Shown: one piece after another, positions 1-10,868 of the stretch
Layout: each line of letters starts with the position of its first letter
Position numbering within the stretch: the stretch's first letter is position 1
Assembly: GCA_033182465.1 (NCBI GenBank)
Contig: CP137319.1
Span: 3,472,001-3,536,000 of the forward strand
Direction: 5' to 3'
Origin: Sanghuangporus weigelae
Taxonomy: Eukaryota; Basidiomycota; Agaricomycetes; Hymenochaetales; Hymenochaetaceae
DNA: 64,000 bases
Position numbers and translations under genes: made by a program
Notes under the pieces: model-generated
Told to the model about the DNA's origin: nothing
Databases searched by the model: none
Seen by the model: the letters and a program-made list of their open reading frames with translations, nothing else

Positions 1-1772
1 GCTCTTATCGTATCCGGAATACTTCTCCTCTACATCAGAGCTACTTGGCGCCGCCGCTGCGTGAGTATTACTGATATCTCAAAAGGCTACCTCTTTACGA
101 ACGTTAGACATTTTTATGTGGATCAGGATGGCCCACGTTGCAATTAAGTGCGTGGAAACGATCCGTACCTCTATCAGTGATCAATATGAAGGTCATTGTG
201 ACGGTGGAAAATCTTTGGGATACTATGGGCGGCAACTAAAAAATTCGTGCGTCATCGTTGATGAACTCTTAGCTAAGAGCAATGTCAGTCTTCAGTCTAT
301 CACTATGATGCTTCCCGACGCTGAGAATCTTTTCAGCTCATTCTTCATGAAGCTAGCAAACCAGAACGAAATGTAGTGGTTCTACAGAATCTACAGGAAC
401 TGGGACTGCAGAGGTCATCACATACGATGCATACAGAAGCAAATGAAGATCATGTCGTGAAAGCTGAGGAGCATTTGGAGTCCTGTAAATACTTCGACGT
501 CAAAGGTACAGTTCCTATCTCCGAGTATTGGGCAGATACTAAGGAATGCTAGATCTCAAACTCTTTGGATTACCGGAGATTCTACTATCTTCAGGAGAAG
601 GGCATCAGATAGGTTTTGGATCATCTTCCATAGTTTTTGAGCGCCGTGTACTTGAAGGAACGAGACGCGTAGGTCAATCTCAGCTTTATAATGCAATTAT
701 GCTCACACACTATTCACAGTATGCAGTTAAAGAGCCCAGCGGTGTGACTGCCAACAACCGGGACTCATTATGGAATGTAAGTTACCCATCAAACTCTTCG
801 TCCCAATGATCGTACTGATTAGTGTTTCCATGCACAGAAATTCGGAAGGGAGGCACAAGTGTGGAGGCTATTAAAGCATGAAAATATCCTTCCACTGAGA
901 GGCTTTTGTCTTCTCTCTAACGATCTTCCGGGACTCGTGATGGATGTTCATCGCTGGAACTTCAAAGATTTCGTGCGAGAATGCTCTCCGTCATCAAAGC
1001 AAAGATTGGAGCTGGTACGTTATGTGCTAAGTAAATGAACATTATTGGATAATATTAATCGGAAAACAGCTCCATGGTGCCAGTGAAGGGCTTTCGTACC
1101 GTAAGAGTGCTACTTCAGTATATTATTGTGCGCTTTTTCAATTATCAGCTAGTGCACTCTCAAAACATCGCCCATGGCGATTTGCGCGCTGTAAGTTGAA
1201 GGTGATATATCTCTGTTTTCACTTGTTCTGACATACTTCAAGTGTAATGTCCTTGTAAAAGAGAACTCTCTGAGGACAGGTTTCTCGGCTCTACTAACCG
1301 ATTTTGGTACCGCCTACTTCGTGAATGGTGTAATAGATCCAGTCCTGAAAGAAACTAAGTTCAAGGCCACGCATGACCAAGTTGGGAACGTGGGCTGGCT
1401 TTCTCCAGAGCTTCTGAGAAATGTAACGAGCCAGGGAGAGGAGGACGCTTACCCATACGTTTCGATTCCAGGCGATGTCTATTCATTTGGCTGTGTCTTA
1501 TTAGAGGTGCGTGTATGAAAGGGATAGAATGTCTATCAACTGAATAATTTCATTAGATCATTTTTGAACGTGATCCGTATCAGGGATGCAGCTCGGACGA
1601 AGCAAAAAAGGAGAAGATACTCCAAGGCTTGCTACCCGCATCGCTCGAGGAAACGAGCGACATCTATTATGAATTTCTTCTTTCATTATGGGCCCCGATA
1701 CTTGCACGACGTCCGACCGCGGAACAGGTAGCCGATCGGATACTTATCTTTCTGCAAAACGATAACTTATAA
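1..1772 (+). CDS. Helical-domain TKL-type kinase, non-RD, 5' partial
   Basis: The gene runs in from the left edge. Splicing the short introns (for example 61-126 and 284-336) gives a helical N-terminal region, then a complete kinase domain. Seen: a glycine loop (GFGSSSIVFE), a lysine in YAVKEP, HENILPLRGF, the catalytic loop HGDLRA followed after an intron by CNVLV, the metal motif DFGTA, SPELL in place of APE, and GDVYSFGCVLLE. The stop is at 1770-1772. Arginine of HRD is replaced by glycine, so this is a non-RD kinase, as in the three intact helical TKLs further right. The intron just after HGDLRA sits where it does in the short TKLs, which suggests common descent. It converges on the minus-strand kinase ending at 1882. 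Substrate and start codon are unknown. Confidence 0.75.
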
Positions 1773-1881
1773 TATATTTGCATTGTATAATAAATATTTC
1801 GCTCAAGCACTCTAATTGATGCCTTTTCCGTCATTAGTTTCCGGACAAATTTTTATGATGCTAGCGACAGAGCTTGCTAAT

Positions 1882-3209
1882 TCATTTAGACTCCTCTATG
1901 GCGCATAGTTTCCAATAAAGTCCTTCAGCTGTTATCCGCTTGGATTGATGAGCCCAGCACATCACCATCAGTGCCCAACAGTCATCATCGATGACGCAAC
2001 TTTCTGGTCGTGGAGGACACCTTCCTTGTAAAAGCTCCGTACCAGCGGCACAATCACCCCATGGATCAGCTTTTTGAAGTATCTACAGACTGCGTTACCG
2101 CCGAGCAAAATTGTGAAGTAACAGGAATCCCCACCTCAAGAAACGTACAGCCAAATGACCAGACATCACCTGCGCAGGTCGGGTGAGAATAATCGATTAC
2201 GACATCGTCCGTCGTATCAGAGCGCTTGACGTATTCTGGTGGGGTCCACGGCATACTAACAGGTGCTGATGTTACCCCTGTAATCTGTACTTCATTTTCC
2301 ATCTCGAATAACTTCGTAGATCCGAAATCTGCAATCCGAGCTCGATATTTCTCCTTCGCAGATGAGGCGACGGTCTCAATAAGGATATTACTCTAGACAA
2401 TATATTAATGAGACATGCAGGTTCGTGAACTGGCAGACTTACAGCTTTGAGGTCGCGGTGAATAGCAGGAGGTTTGCGCGAGTGCACTGCAGATCAATTC
2501 ATATATGTTTGCCTTGGAAACATATAAAACAGCTTACTATAATACAATCCATTCGCCACGTCGCGCATCTTTTACGGGTCGACATAAGGCAGTGGTCATC
2601 ATTACAGGTCAAGCGATGCTTACCAACTGAAGCTTCACTTTGAGGCTCACATTTCCTTCATTTACAAAGTTTCTCAGATCCCCTGAGGAATAGAACGGCA
2701 TGACGAGAGAAGGAAAGGCTTGGGTCTGCAATGTCGGGAGGAAACCGAGAAGAGGGACAAGATTTGGATGAGCTCCTAGCGATGTCCAAATCCGACTTTC
2801 CCGCTTGAAATACTGTAATGAGTTTGTCAGAAGCCCTTGCCCTTAGAGTAACTTCTTGAAATTCGACCTCAACAAGGAGCTTGAGACGTCTCTCTGGATC
2901 ACTGGATCTCGATGCGTACTGCGGGTTAACAAGTTTCACAACGACATCGCGCTGTCGAATTTAGTAAAGCGACAGGAGTTTGTCAGCATATACTTACCTT
3001 GCCGCCAGCCTCAGTTGTCAGCTCTCCCTTTCTTATTGTAGCCCGCCTTCCGCTTTTAAGGGCACCTGGTTCCATCTTGATCCTATCGAACTCTTTGATG
3101 TTCCAATTCCGCAACACTAGGAATATGTGCTACTAAGTCGACTCGTTAGCATGAGATTTGTTTGCTACACACATTGTGGAATGTGGATCCTGATATTGAC
3201 ACTATCCAT
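1882..3209 (-). CDS. Short TKL-type protein kinase, RD class
   Basis: A spliced kinase without a large N-terminal domain. The chosen ATG (3209-3207) opens a 12-codon exon ending CAT..CCACAA; one intron later comes RNWNIKEFDR and then the glycine-rich strand GALKSGRRATIRKG. Seen in order: VVVKLVNP (beta-3 lysine), HPNLVPLLGF, PSLVMPFYSSGDLR, IHRDLKA, an intron, SNILIE, ADFGSTK, WTPPEYVK, GDVWSFGCTFLE and a tail with CWALMVMCW. All catalytic residues are present, so the enzyme is probably active; Ser/Thr versus Tyr specificity cannot be read. Stop at 1884-1882. It faces the non-RD helical kinase at 1-1772 tail to tail, 109 bp apart, the pairing that recurs at 17.6, 28.7 and 40.2 kb. Confidence 0.8.
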
Positions 3210-3533
3210 GTTGGTAAAAACGTCTCGACTGAGAAATAAGATACTGCTCGAGGATAAGCTGGGAGGGTTCTGAGGCTGTCGTTGAAGTGGATGCAGGTTG
3301 CTTAACGTACCCGCTACTCCAACGTTACAAACTTAACAACAGAGCACATGTCCGCCTCAGTTTCATCAATAAACTGCAGCGTGAGAGAAAACGTACTTGG
3401 TGTCCAGTAATAAATTGAAGAGAAACGGAAGCAAATTAAGACAACGCGTGCTACTTGCACTGCATAATTGTACATCGGGACCCATCATTCCCTTTGTCTC
3501 CGATGACAGTATTGGCAAATGACTATACTGGTA

Positions 3534-3938
3534 TTAGTATCTGGGGACGTGACCCTGCCCGATCTCAGGCACATCAAATCGATCAAATGATAGACCTGGA
3601 AAGTATTGTATGCAAACGAAACAACGCGCCAGATTTTCCCTGGTGCAGAGACGAGAATAAGCATCGCTAATGATGAAGTCGATGGAGCGGAGATAATCAT
3701 ACTGAAGTACTTTCATTGTCTCTTTCGCTGCATGCCCTTGTTCCTCGGCGCTAGTTTGGACAAGCATTACAACAGTTAGCCATGCGAAGGTCGCCATGGA
3801 ACAAGAGTTTACGTATTGCATTAAATGCGTCGCTTTCGTCGAATTCAATATAGCTGCAGGTCCGCTTATTGAGATAGACAAGCAGTTGGCAGTTGATTTT
3901 ACAGTTCTATTGATAACTAATCGACGTAAAAGGGGCAA
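3534..3938 (-). pseudogene. Orphan helical-domain fragment
   Basis: An open frame of 134 residues on the minus strand is rich in predicted helix (for example FAWLTVVMLVQTSAEEQGH). Its pattern of A, V, TS, Q/H, Y and S residues resembles the N-terminal helical region of the kinase at 1-1772. No kinase motif follows before the next gene at 3209. I read it as a leftover N-terminal piece of a helical TKL, but the match is by eye over about 50 residues and could be chance. The flanks 3210-3533 and 3939-4536 hold no gene that I recognise, only an (AT)n run near 3940-3951. Confidence 0.3.
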
Positions 3939-4536
3939 TATATATATATATACTACTTCTGACGATTATCAGTAAGGCAGAAATATTGGTCAATGGGTTT
4001 TTCTCAGACATTTAATTCAGAAAACTTTGCTGCGAACAAATACTGGACAAGTTTTACCCAGACTTTCCGTAGCTGCTGATTTACGAGATAGTTGTGCACG
4101 ACTGGTTGGACCATTCCGATTTCACAAGTGCGGCGTAATCACCATCGCGTTTCTTCTAGATGAAGACCTTTTGGTTATAGTTTATGAGTAGCGCTTCGTG
4201 GGATGTATACCGTCTGATAATCCAGCTTTTTCGTCCCGTGGTATAAATATCAATAACGTCAACTCGGACCAGCGAGAAGTCATTGTGCCGCAAGCGTAGC
4301 TTGGCCGCGAGAAATCTATTTATCGATCCTTACATTTTCGACTCTTGTTTGCAACAGGTTGCGATGCGTCTGACTCATTAAACATATAATTTCCTTTCCG
4401 CACTCCATGTCAGTCCATTGCATTTTCACCTCAATGTTGTCTTCGCTATATACATGAGCGCTTTCTGAGTGTTGCCTTTTCAGACCTGGTTCATAAAAAA
4501 TGACTTGAGAGGGATCGCTTGATATAGGAGGGATGT

Positions 4537-5528
4537 TCATTGCGTAATTTCCGATTCTTGCCGATAACACCGAAAACCCGTCAGTATAGTCATGATCAAA
4601 TGATTAATATTGATCGTAAGACCTATCTCTGCGACGTCTGGTATTCCGCAAGCCTTAGAGCCTGTTCGGCTGCAGCGTGATGTGAGATCGTGATTTCCCT
4701 CCATCGCAACATGCAAGTGTGCAAGTTGAGGCAAGTTGAGTACCTCAACCGTGGGAATGTTTTTGCACCCCCCATCTCGCGGCTGATCCCAAACCCCCAC
4801 TTTTGCTGAGAGCCCATAGCGCCACATTGCAGGCATGTAAAAATTCAATTTCAACTGGAGAGCAGTGCGCCCATATGGATAGATTATTTTTGTAATTTTT
4901 AATTAATTTTTTTGTGGTTGAGTTGTGGTGTATGGATGAGATACTGGCAGATGATGTGAGATATCGCTATCTGAAAAACAGGTCTGAGCTGTTTTTTTTA
5001 AGATAGAGGTCCATTTGGCAGGAAAGTGATGTGGTGAGAACGTGATTTCTGAAAGTGCACCGAACGCTCACCTCACAACCTCAGATCGCTCCTCTACATC
5101 ATCTCAAATCACGCGGCATTTTTTGGCAGGGAATATCTCAGATCACGCTGCAGCCGAACAGGCCCTAAACCCTCGGGATGTAGAAATCATCTGTGAGAAA
5201 TGCTCAACTCGAGCATGTAAACGAGTCTCTCGTCTAAATGACAACTCTTATTGTACCAGAAGTTACAAGGAACAGGCGTTACCTCCAGAACCTGGCGCAT
5301 GAAATCCGCCACATCATCGAATAAGGCGAAGTCAGAGTAGAAACAAGGATGAAGAATGGGAAGCATTATGCATACACGTGCACTTCGCGTTCTCATCATC
5401 GGGGAACACTTGCAACCGAGGGAATTCGCTTGTAATTCTCTTCGGCTATGAAGGATAACAAAAGCGGTTAGTTGTTGTTCTGTAATTTGCCAATCGTGAT
5501 GCCTTTGCGGCACGGTAGATTTGATCAA
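4537..5528 (-). pseudogene. LRxR kinase relic interrupted by a MITE
   Basis: Read on the minus strand, 5528-5169 matches the middle of the neighbouring LRxR kinase gene (5716-7103). It includes the stretch around the intron before the catalytic loop and the GTGACTTCTGGTGCAACAAG-like intron sequence. The block 4657-4537 matches the part after it (arginine-rich RRRD segment, degraded DFG region, FGVIG). The catalytic-loop exon is largely missing, several frames are broken, and a 508-bp inverted-repeat element sits in the middle. It is a dead tandem copy of the gene immediately to its right. Positions 5529-5715 hold only poorly conserved sequence between relic and gene. Confidence 0.7.
4658..5165. 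mobile_element. MITE-like element with about 30-bp terminal inverted repeats
   Basis: The left end begins GAGCCTGTTCGGCTGCAGCG and continues TGATGTGAGAT. The right end, read on the opposite strand, begins GGGCCTGTTCGGCTGCAGCG and continues TGATCTGAGAT, giving about 30 bp of near-perfect inverted repeat. The 508-bp interior is AT-rich and has no transposase frame. It is flanked by TTA (4655-4657) and TAA (5166-5168). TWA target sites plus a GGxCTGTT.GG end are typical of PIF/Harbinger derivatives, so that family is my best guess; the two trinucleotides are not identical. It splits an LRxR kinase relic, so it landed after, or caused, the loss of that copy. Confidence 0.75.
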
Positions 5529-5715
5529 AGCGCCGCGATCTACTCAGCTGACTTCCAGCACCATGATCGTTGCACAGAGCAAAGTTGCAATCTCTTGACT
5601 GGACGGGGAGATTTTGATAAGGATAGGCATGATTTATTACTGTAACTTCGTCTTAGAGAATCACATTTTCAGGACCGAGATCTAATCACGAAAAGCCAGC
5701 GGATTGAGAAGAATA

Positions 5716-7103
5716 TTACATAATTTTCCTAAGGGATTGTCCTGCGTTGCGAGCGGTTGCGACTAGAGAATGGACTGTGATCTAGCATTCGGAAGACACT
5801 TGCGAATCGCGAACGCAACTCACATATAGAGTCTTTAACGATCAGAGCAGTTTCGTGAGAGGCGGAGTCTACGTCCTGCAGGAAACGAGTCGCCCGGCTG
5901 GAAGATTTCTCTTTAAGACGCCACCTCAGAGTGCAGCGGGATTGATTTGAAACGATGCGATTGAACGCCTTGAGAGCATAAATGGAATCGGAGCGGTCCA
6001 ACCAGTCCCGCGCAGTCATTTCGTTGATCAGCGGCTTTAAAAAGTCAAGGTTATCGTATCTCTAGGGTGGCATCAGCCAATTCCGTCTCTCTGAAGTTCT
6101 CTGAAAGGCAAACTTGCCTCGAGGAAAGTCTTCTTGAACAGGTTTCCAAGAATGAACACATCGACGAAGAATGGATCGTATGGTTCAGTTTGCGACAACT
6201 CCGGAACCTCGTCATCCTGACCGATAACACCAAAAGCTCTCTTATCATCGTCGTCATGATCAAATTTCACAGAAATGCCGAAATCAATGTAATAGTATCG
6301 AACGTAAGACACATCTCTACGACGCCTGGGCTTTGCGAGCCTGATCCGCGGAGATGCCTCGGCGACGGAAATCGTTGGATGAAAACCGCGAGGAAACATC
6401 TTATCGGCATCCATCATGATATTCAACTCCGAACAGTCTCTGAGTGATCCACGTGAGATGACATTAAGACCTTGAAGTATGAAAACCACCTATGAGCAAT
6501 GTTCAGCTTGTGCATGTAGACGAGTCCCTTGTCTAAATATCAATCCTTGTTGCACCAGAAGTCACAAGGAGTAGACGTTACCTCCAGTAGCTGCCGCATG
6601 AAATCCAGCACTTCGTCGACCGAGAAGAAGTCAGGGTGGAAATAAGGATGAAGAAGAGGAAGTACTATGAATGTGTACTTCTCATTCTCGTCATCGAGGA
6701 ATGCATCAAGAAGAGGCACGGTGTGATTATGAGGATCACGGAATTTCTCCTCATCAGACAGATAGCGCAGGATGGAAAGTTCTCGGCCACGAGTCACAAC
6801 ACGTTTAAGAAACACTCTTCGTCCATCCAGAATTCGGACCGCATCTATCGTTACCGAGCTCTTGAAAAGCATTAGACACCCCTTAAGAGTTCGGCAATCA
6901 GCAAATCTCACATCGTTATGATAATAATCTTCGTGCATCGCTGGGAGTTTATTTGTACCGATCCACGACGGCGTCCAGTCTGGACTGAACCGCGGGCGGA
7001 GACGATAACCATGAGATTCCAGCATACAATAGCGATCTCGCCAGACCTTTTCCCTGCTCGTAAGAGGGCTCGCTTCCTCGGGCAGACGTTGCGGATCATG
7101 CAT
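5716..7103 (-). CDS. LRxR kinase, type II
   Basis: A complete six-exon member of the LRxR kinase family. The start ATG at 7103 gives MHDPQRLPEEASPL, aligned with the starts of its paralogues; an upstream in-frame ATG at 7157 would add 18 hydrophobic residues. Seen: VWRDRYCMLESHGYRLRPRF and PDWTPSW at the N-terminus, VFLKRV as the likely ATP-lysine strand, IVLPLLHPYF at the hinge, AHR|DCSELNIMMD as catalytic loop split by an intron, IDFGIS as DFG, DVFILGNLF, and a helical C-terminus with TLRWRLKEK. One intron appears to use GC rather than GT at its 5' end (after FLE). No classical glycine loop is visible. Probably a cytosolic protein kinase; substrate unknown. It belongs to the same subtype as the copies at 31.8, 43.4 and 59.1 kb. 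Confidence 0.8.
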
Positions 7104-10100
7104 GATAGATAGTAGGAGAATGCGAAAGATAATGATAGAGAAGCCAGGGAAGAACAACAGGATGCGTCGCAGTTAACATCTACAAATTTGTGTTAGATGG
7201 ATGGAGTTTATCGGGCGTGAACGACCGCACAAGCAAATACAAGAACAGTTGACTTACCGAAACGGCTGAGAAATGGCTTTTGTGCAGTAGATACTGTATG
7301 CGGTTACGTTGTTGCTGTCTGCCCGAAACACGGTAACCGCTGAACAGGAGCCTCTTCTTCTTCCTTGCACATCGCCCAGCATCTGCGATTGCACAACTGC
7401 AGTGACAGCTGGAAGATTGTCGCATGAATCTTCAAGTAAATGTCAAAGATCATCCACACGCAGAACACACTCAGTGACCACGGTAGATCGAGAAGGCTCG
7501 ATGGCGACGTCGATCTGGCCTGAGCGTGAGAACAAAATAATCCTGCCAAAATAGGAAACTAAATGAAAAAAACGAATTTGTGCTCGACCAAGATCCCATG
7601 TTCAGAGCTTCATATATCAGCAACGCTCTGTGATGCAGCTGCTGAAAGAAGTATTCAGTACAGTTTTCATAATTTACGGTTAAATAACATGTATTCAATG
7701 CCTGGTTTGAACACGGTGCAAATTGACATTTTGGACATTCAGCGAGTTCACACTGAGACTCGCAAGATCTACGATTATGTCACGTAGAATGCCCTCTCTT
7801 GTTCATAAAGAAACGTAAGCAGAAGAGCCTGGGATCTGGATGTCGTCGTGGTCGTGAGAAAGTAAAGTGAGCATTGTATTCCAAAAGGGGTATCTGAGAC
7901 AAAGGACAGAAGGCGTGGCTCCTTAACTTACCCTCCTAACTTTCTCTCCTCTGCCGTAATACTCCTCGACGTCAGAGCGGCTGATACTTCTTTCTGTCCA
8001 CTTGGCTTTAAATTCTCTCTCGATGCATCGCTGGTTTCTAGGAAGCCTACTAGGTGACGCAATGAGGAATAAACACGCTGATTAGGAGACTTGGAACATG
8101 GAGCTCTTTCATGTCTAGCGACCTCCGAGGGCTCTCACATGCACGCTTGGAGACTGCTGATAGAGGGGAATAGTATGGTGGTCAACTCTTGAGTCGGTTT
8201 CGGATATTTTCAGGTGTCGGATGGATGTCGATGTGAGTCGATCTAAAATCTGCCTCATATTCGTGTTCTTGCATTTCTGCATCCTCTCATGGTCCAAGCA
8301 TCGGCATCAACATCTTTGATCACGCAACCAAGCTCAGCCTGTCAAGATTGTGCCAATCCAAACCATAGAAGTGGGATGGCATTGCCCACACGATCGCATA
8401 TAGTCTCTGCTATACATCTGGACTGACTCGCTGCTTCCCGAGAGCGTCTGAAATAGCAGCTTCGAAGTAGCCATGATACGCATGCATGGGCATGTCGCAA
8501 AGCATGCGTTGCTGACACTTTCGAAGCACTATTTGGATGTTGCGGTGCTCGCGAGTGTCTAGCGCGACTCAGTGATGTCTGCAGGATTACCTAACTCTGG
8601 GCTGACGGGTACTTTCCAACGATTTCCTGGTGATTCCGGATAGCTGGATACTCGTGCTCAAGTTTTGCGTATATTCTGCAGTCCGGTCGCTGATGATCGT
8701 CTTGCCTTCTCGACTCTGTTCGCTTGTCTGTACTGCAGCACATGATTCTATCACAGACACTTCCGCGACCCTACTCGAGAATCTGATAGGTGATTTAGAA
8801 CGAACCTGGAGAGATTCTGTTTTGGATATGTTGCCTGTCTTCTTCGATGTTGCTGTCACCTCTATGACGGGACGTGCTAGCTAGCTAGATATCGTCATTA
8901 TACCGCCTTCTTTTGACGTGACCTTGACATCTGACATACTGCGAGTCTCTGTCATTTGTTAAGCTCTTGGTACTATAAAGGCTGTCGAGAATTTACCCTG
9001 CCAAAAGATTTGCGCTATCTGCTCAAGTACAGCTCGGTTCACCCCACAGTGTACACAAATGGACCCACAATGTACAGTCAGCAACTTGATCAACTCATCT
9101 GCTTCTCATGTTCCGTACCTCGGTCGGCAATCAATCAATCTGTCAGGCTTTTATATCATTCGGGACCAAGTCTTCTGGACAGCGTGCTGTATTGATTTAG
9201 GAGATGTAAAGCTAGATCTACCAGTGCTCTGTTGGTGAGAAGAGGAAGCTCTACATGCATCTTTTCTTACAACTACTAGGGAGAATTTTTGAGATCAACT
9301 CGCTTGAATACCATTCCCTTCAGATAGTAGCTTTACAATTCTTCATGAATCGGAAAACCGGGTAGGAGCAATTACTGCTCGCGACGCGAGAGCAATGTTC
9401 CTGGCTCGAAACATGTTTGGAACCTGTTATGTAGAAAAAACAGCATCAAAGAACACCAAGCAAGAATAAATACCTTCCTTGCGTTAGGAACGGTGAATGG
9501 CCACGTCTGCATGGTATCTCAACAATTTGGACAATTCATACTCATTCGCGGGCTAAAAACCCACCAGGAGGACGAATTTTCCTCAGCTCAAGTCGGGCAC
9601 TTCTGACTTCGTAAAAACTGTTCGGTCACCGTTCCCTTGCCCTCGATGCCGCCCCGAACGCCTATGGTATTGAAAATATTATTGACGGACAATCGGTTTC
9701 TTCTCTTTGAATCACGAACCTGCGTTAGTCGCTTGGGGACCTATTTCCACCTGCGTACCGAGAGGATGTGACTATTCAAGATTCGACTGAGTGGATGCTC
9801 GACCTATCGGATTTTCTGATACAGTTTCTGGACAGAATATATCTGTTATGCAACTGAAACCCATCCACAATGTCCCCATGACAAGGTGGTGGAACTTTGA
9901 CAGGCTGGTAACCATCACTGGGAAGATCACAAGTGAGCGCTTCCGTCCTGATTTACTGGATGTCCAAAAATACAATTCAGCGTGTGGGGGTGGCAGAACC
10001 TAAGTTCTGTAGCCGATAACCCTGCAGGAAGGATGTCAACCAACAACTCGTTATGCATCGTTCATCGTCATGCAGGATGTCGATATGAACTTTTGTACCA

Positions 10101-10868
10101 AGCGTTTTTCAACTGCACCCGCAAATGTGCGATCGAGTCTCGACCCTATGCCGACCTCTCCGTGCCAAGAGCGAAGAAACGAGGGTTATGAGCGGGAACG
10201 TTGCGTGCTCTTTGCGTGAGAACCCATGCACCATCGTCATGCACCACCGTAAACTCCCCGGTATGAAGTTCGTTGTTGTGGCGCTTCCAATCCTTGAAGC
10301 TTAAGCGTGAGTTGTCGAGGAGGACGACGACGCAGAGAACAACAGCCGCGGCAGTTGTTGGGGAAAATGGACCGAGGTGATCGTCATTGGTCTGAATAGG
10401 GGAGCAGATCAGGCACCAATATAATTAATTACATAACATGCACGTGCATAGAATTGACCTTGGCCGTGTCGTCAATAATGCTCGTCCTCGTAGTCGTCCA
10501 CCGTCTTCCCCCTTAGTTCGTGCTAGACGGCATTAGCGTCGGCAGCCGTGCAGACTGGTGTACTCGAGAGGGCGTTGACGACCGAGGCACACTTCATTGC
10601 TCGGCCCGGCGTCGGGAATGATGCTCGTCTATGATCAACCCTGCTAATTTTTCATAAACTCTGTACAGTCAATTTCCGTTGCTACGCCCTCGCCATTTCC
10701 CATCCCTTCTATTCGCTTTCGACATCGACCCGGAACGTTCAATTTGTACTCTAATCAACGTGTCAGCATCCTCTTCGGCAGAAAATTTATACAAAGCAAC
10801 CAAGTCTGACGCTCTGGAGACCTGAAGGCCATTCTGCATACATTGCACTCTGAAACATAGCGACAAAC
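7104..10868. other. 3.8 kb without a recognised gene
   Basis: Only short frames occur here (longest about 90 codons), none with a domain I recognise. A minus-strand stretch near 8440-8560 reads like a coding remnant (CDMPMHAYHGYFEAAISDAL) and a plus-strand frame at 9791-10003 has coding-like composition, but neither can be extended by splicing into a convincing gene. The last few hundred bases are presumably the upstream region of the gene at 10869. Confidence 0.4.

Noticed and set aside
3940-3951. (AT)n run, with a similar one near 53575-53590
   Set aside because: Simple repeats with no sign of function.
8115-8860. Short frames on both strands with coding-like composition
   Set aside because: No splicing option joined them into a recognisable protein; noted only in the gap entry.
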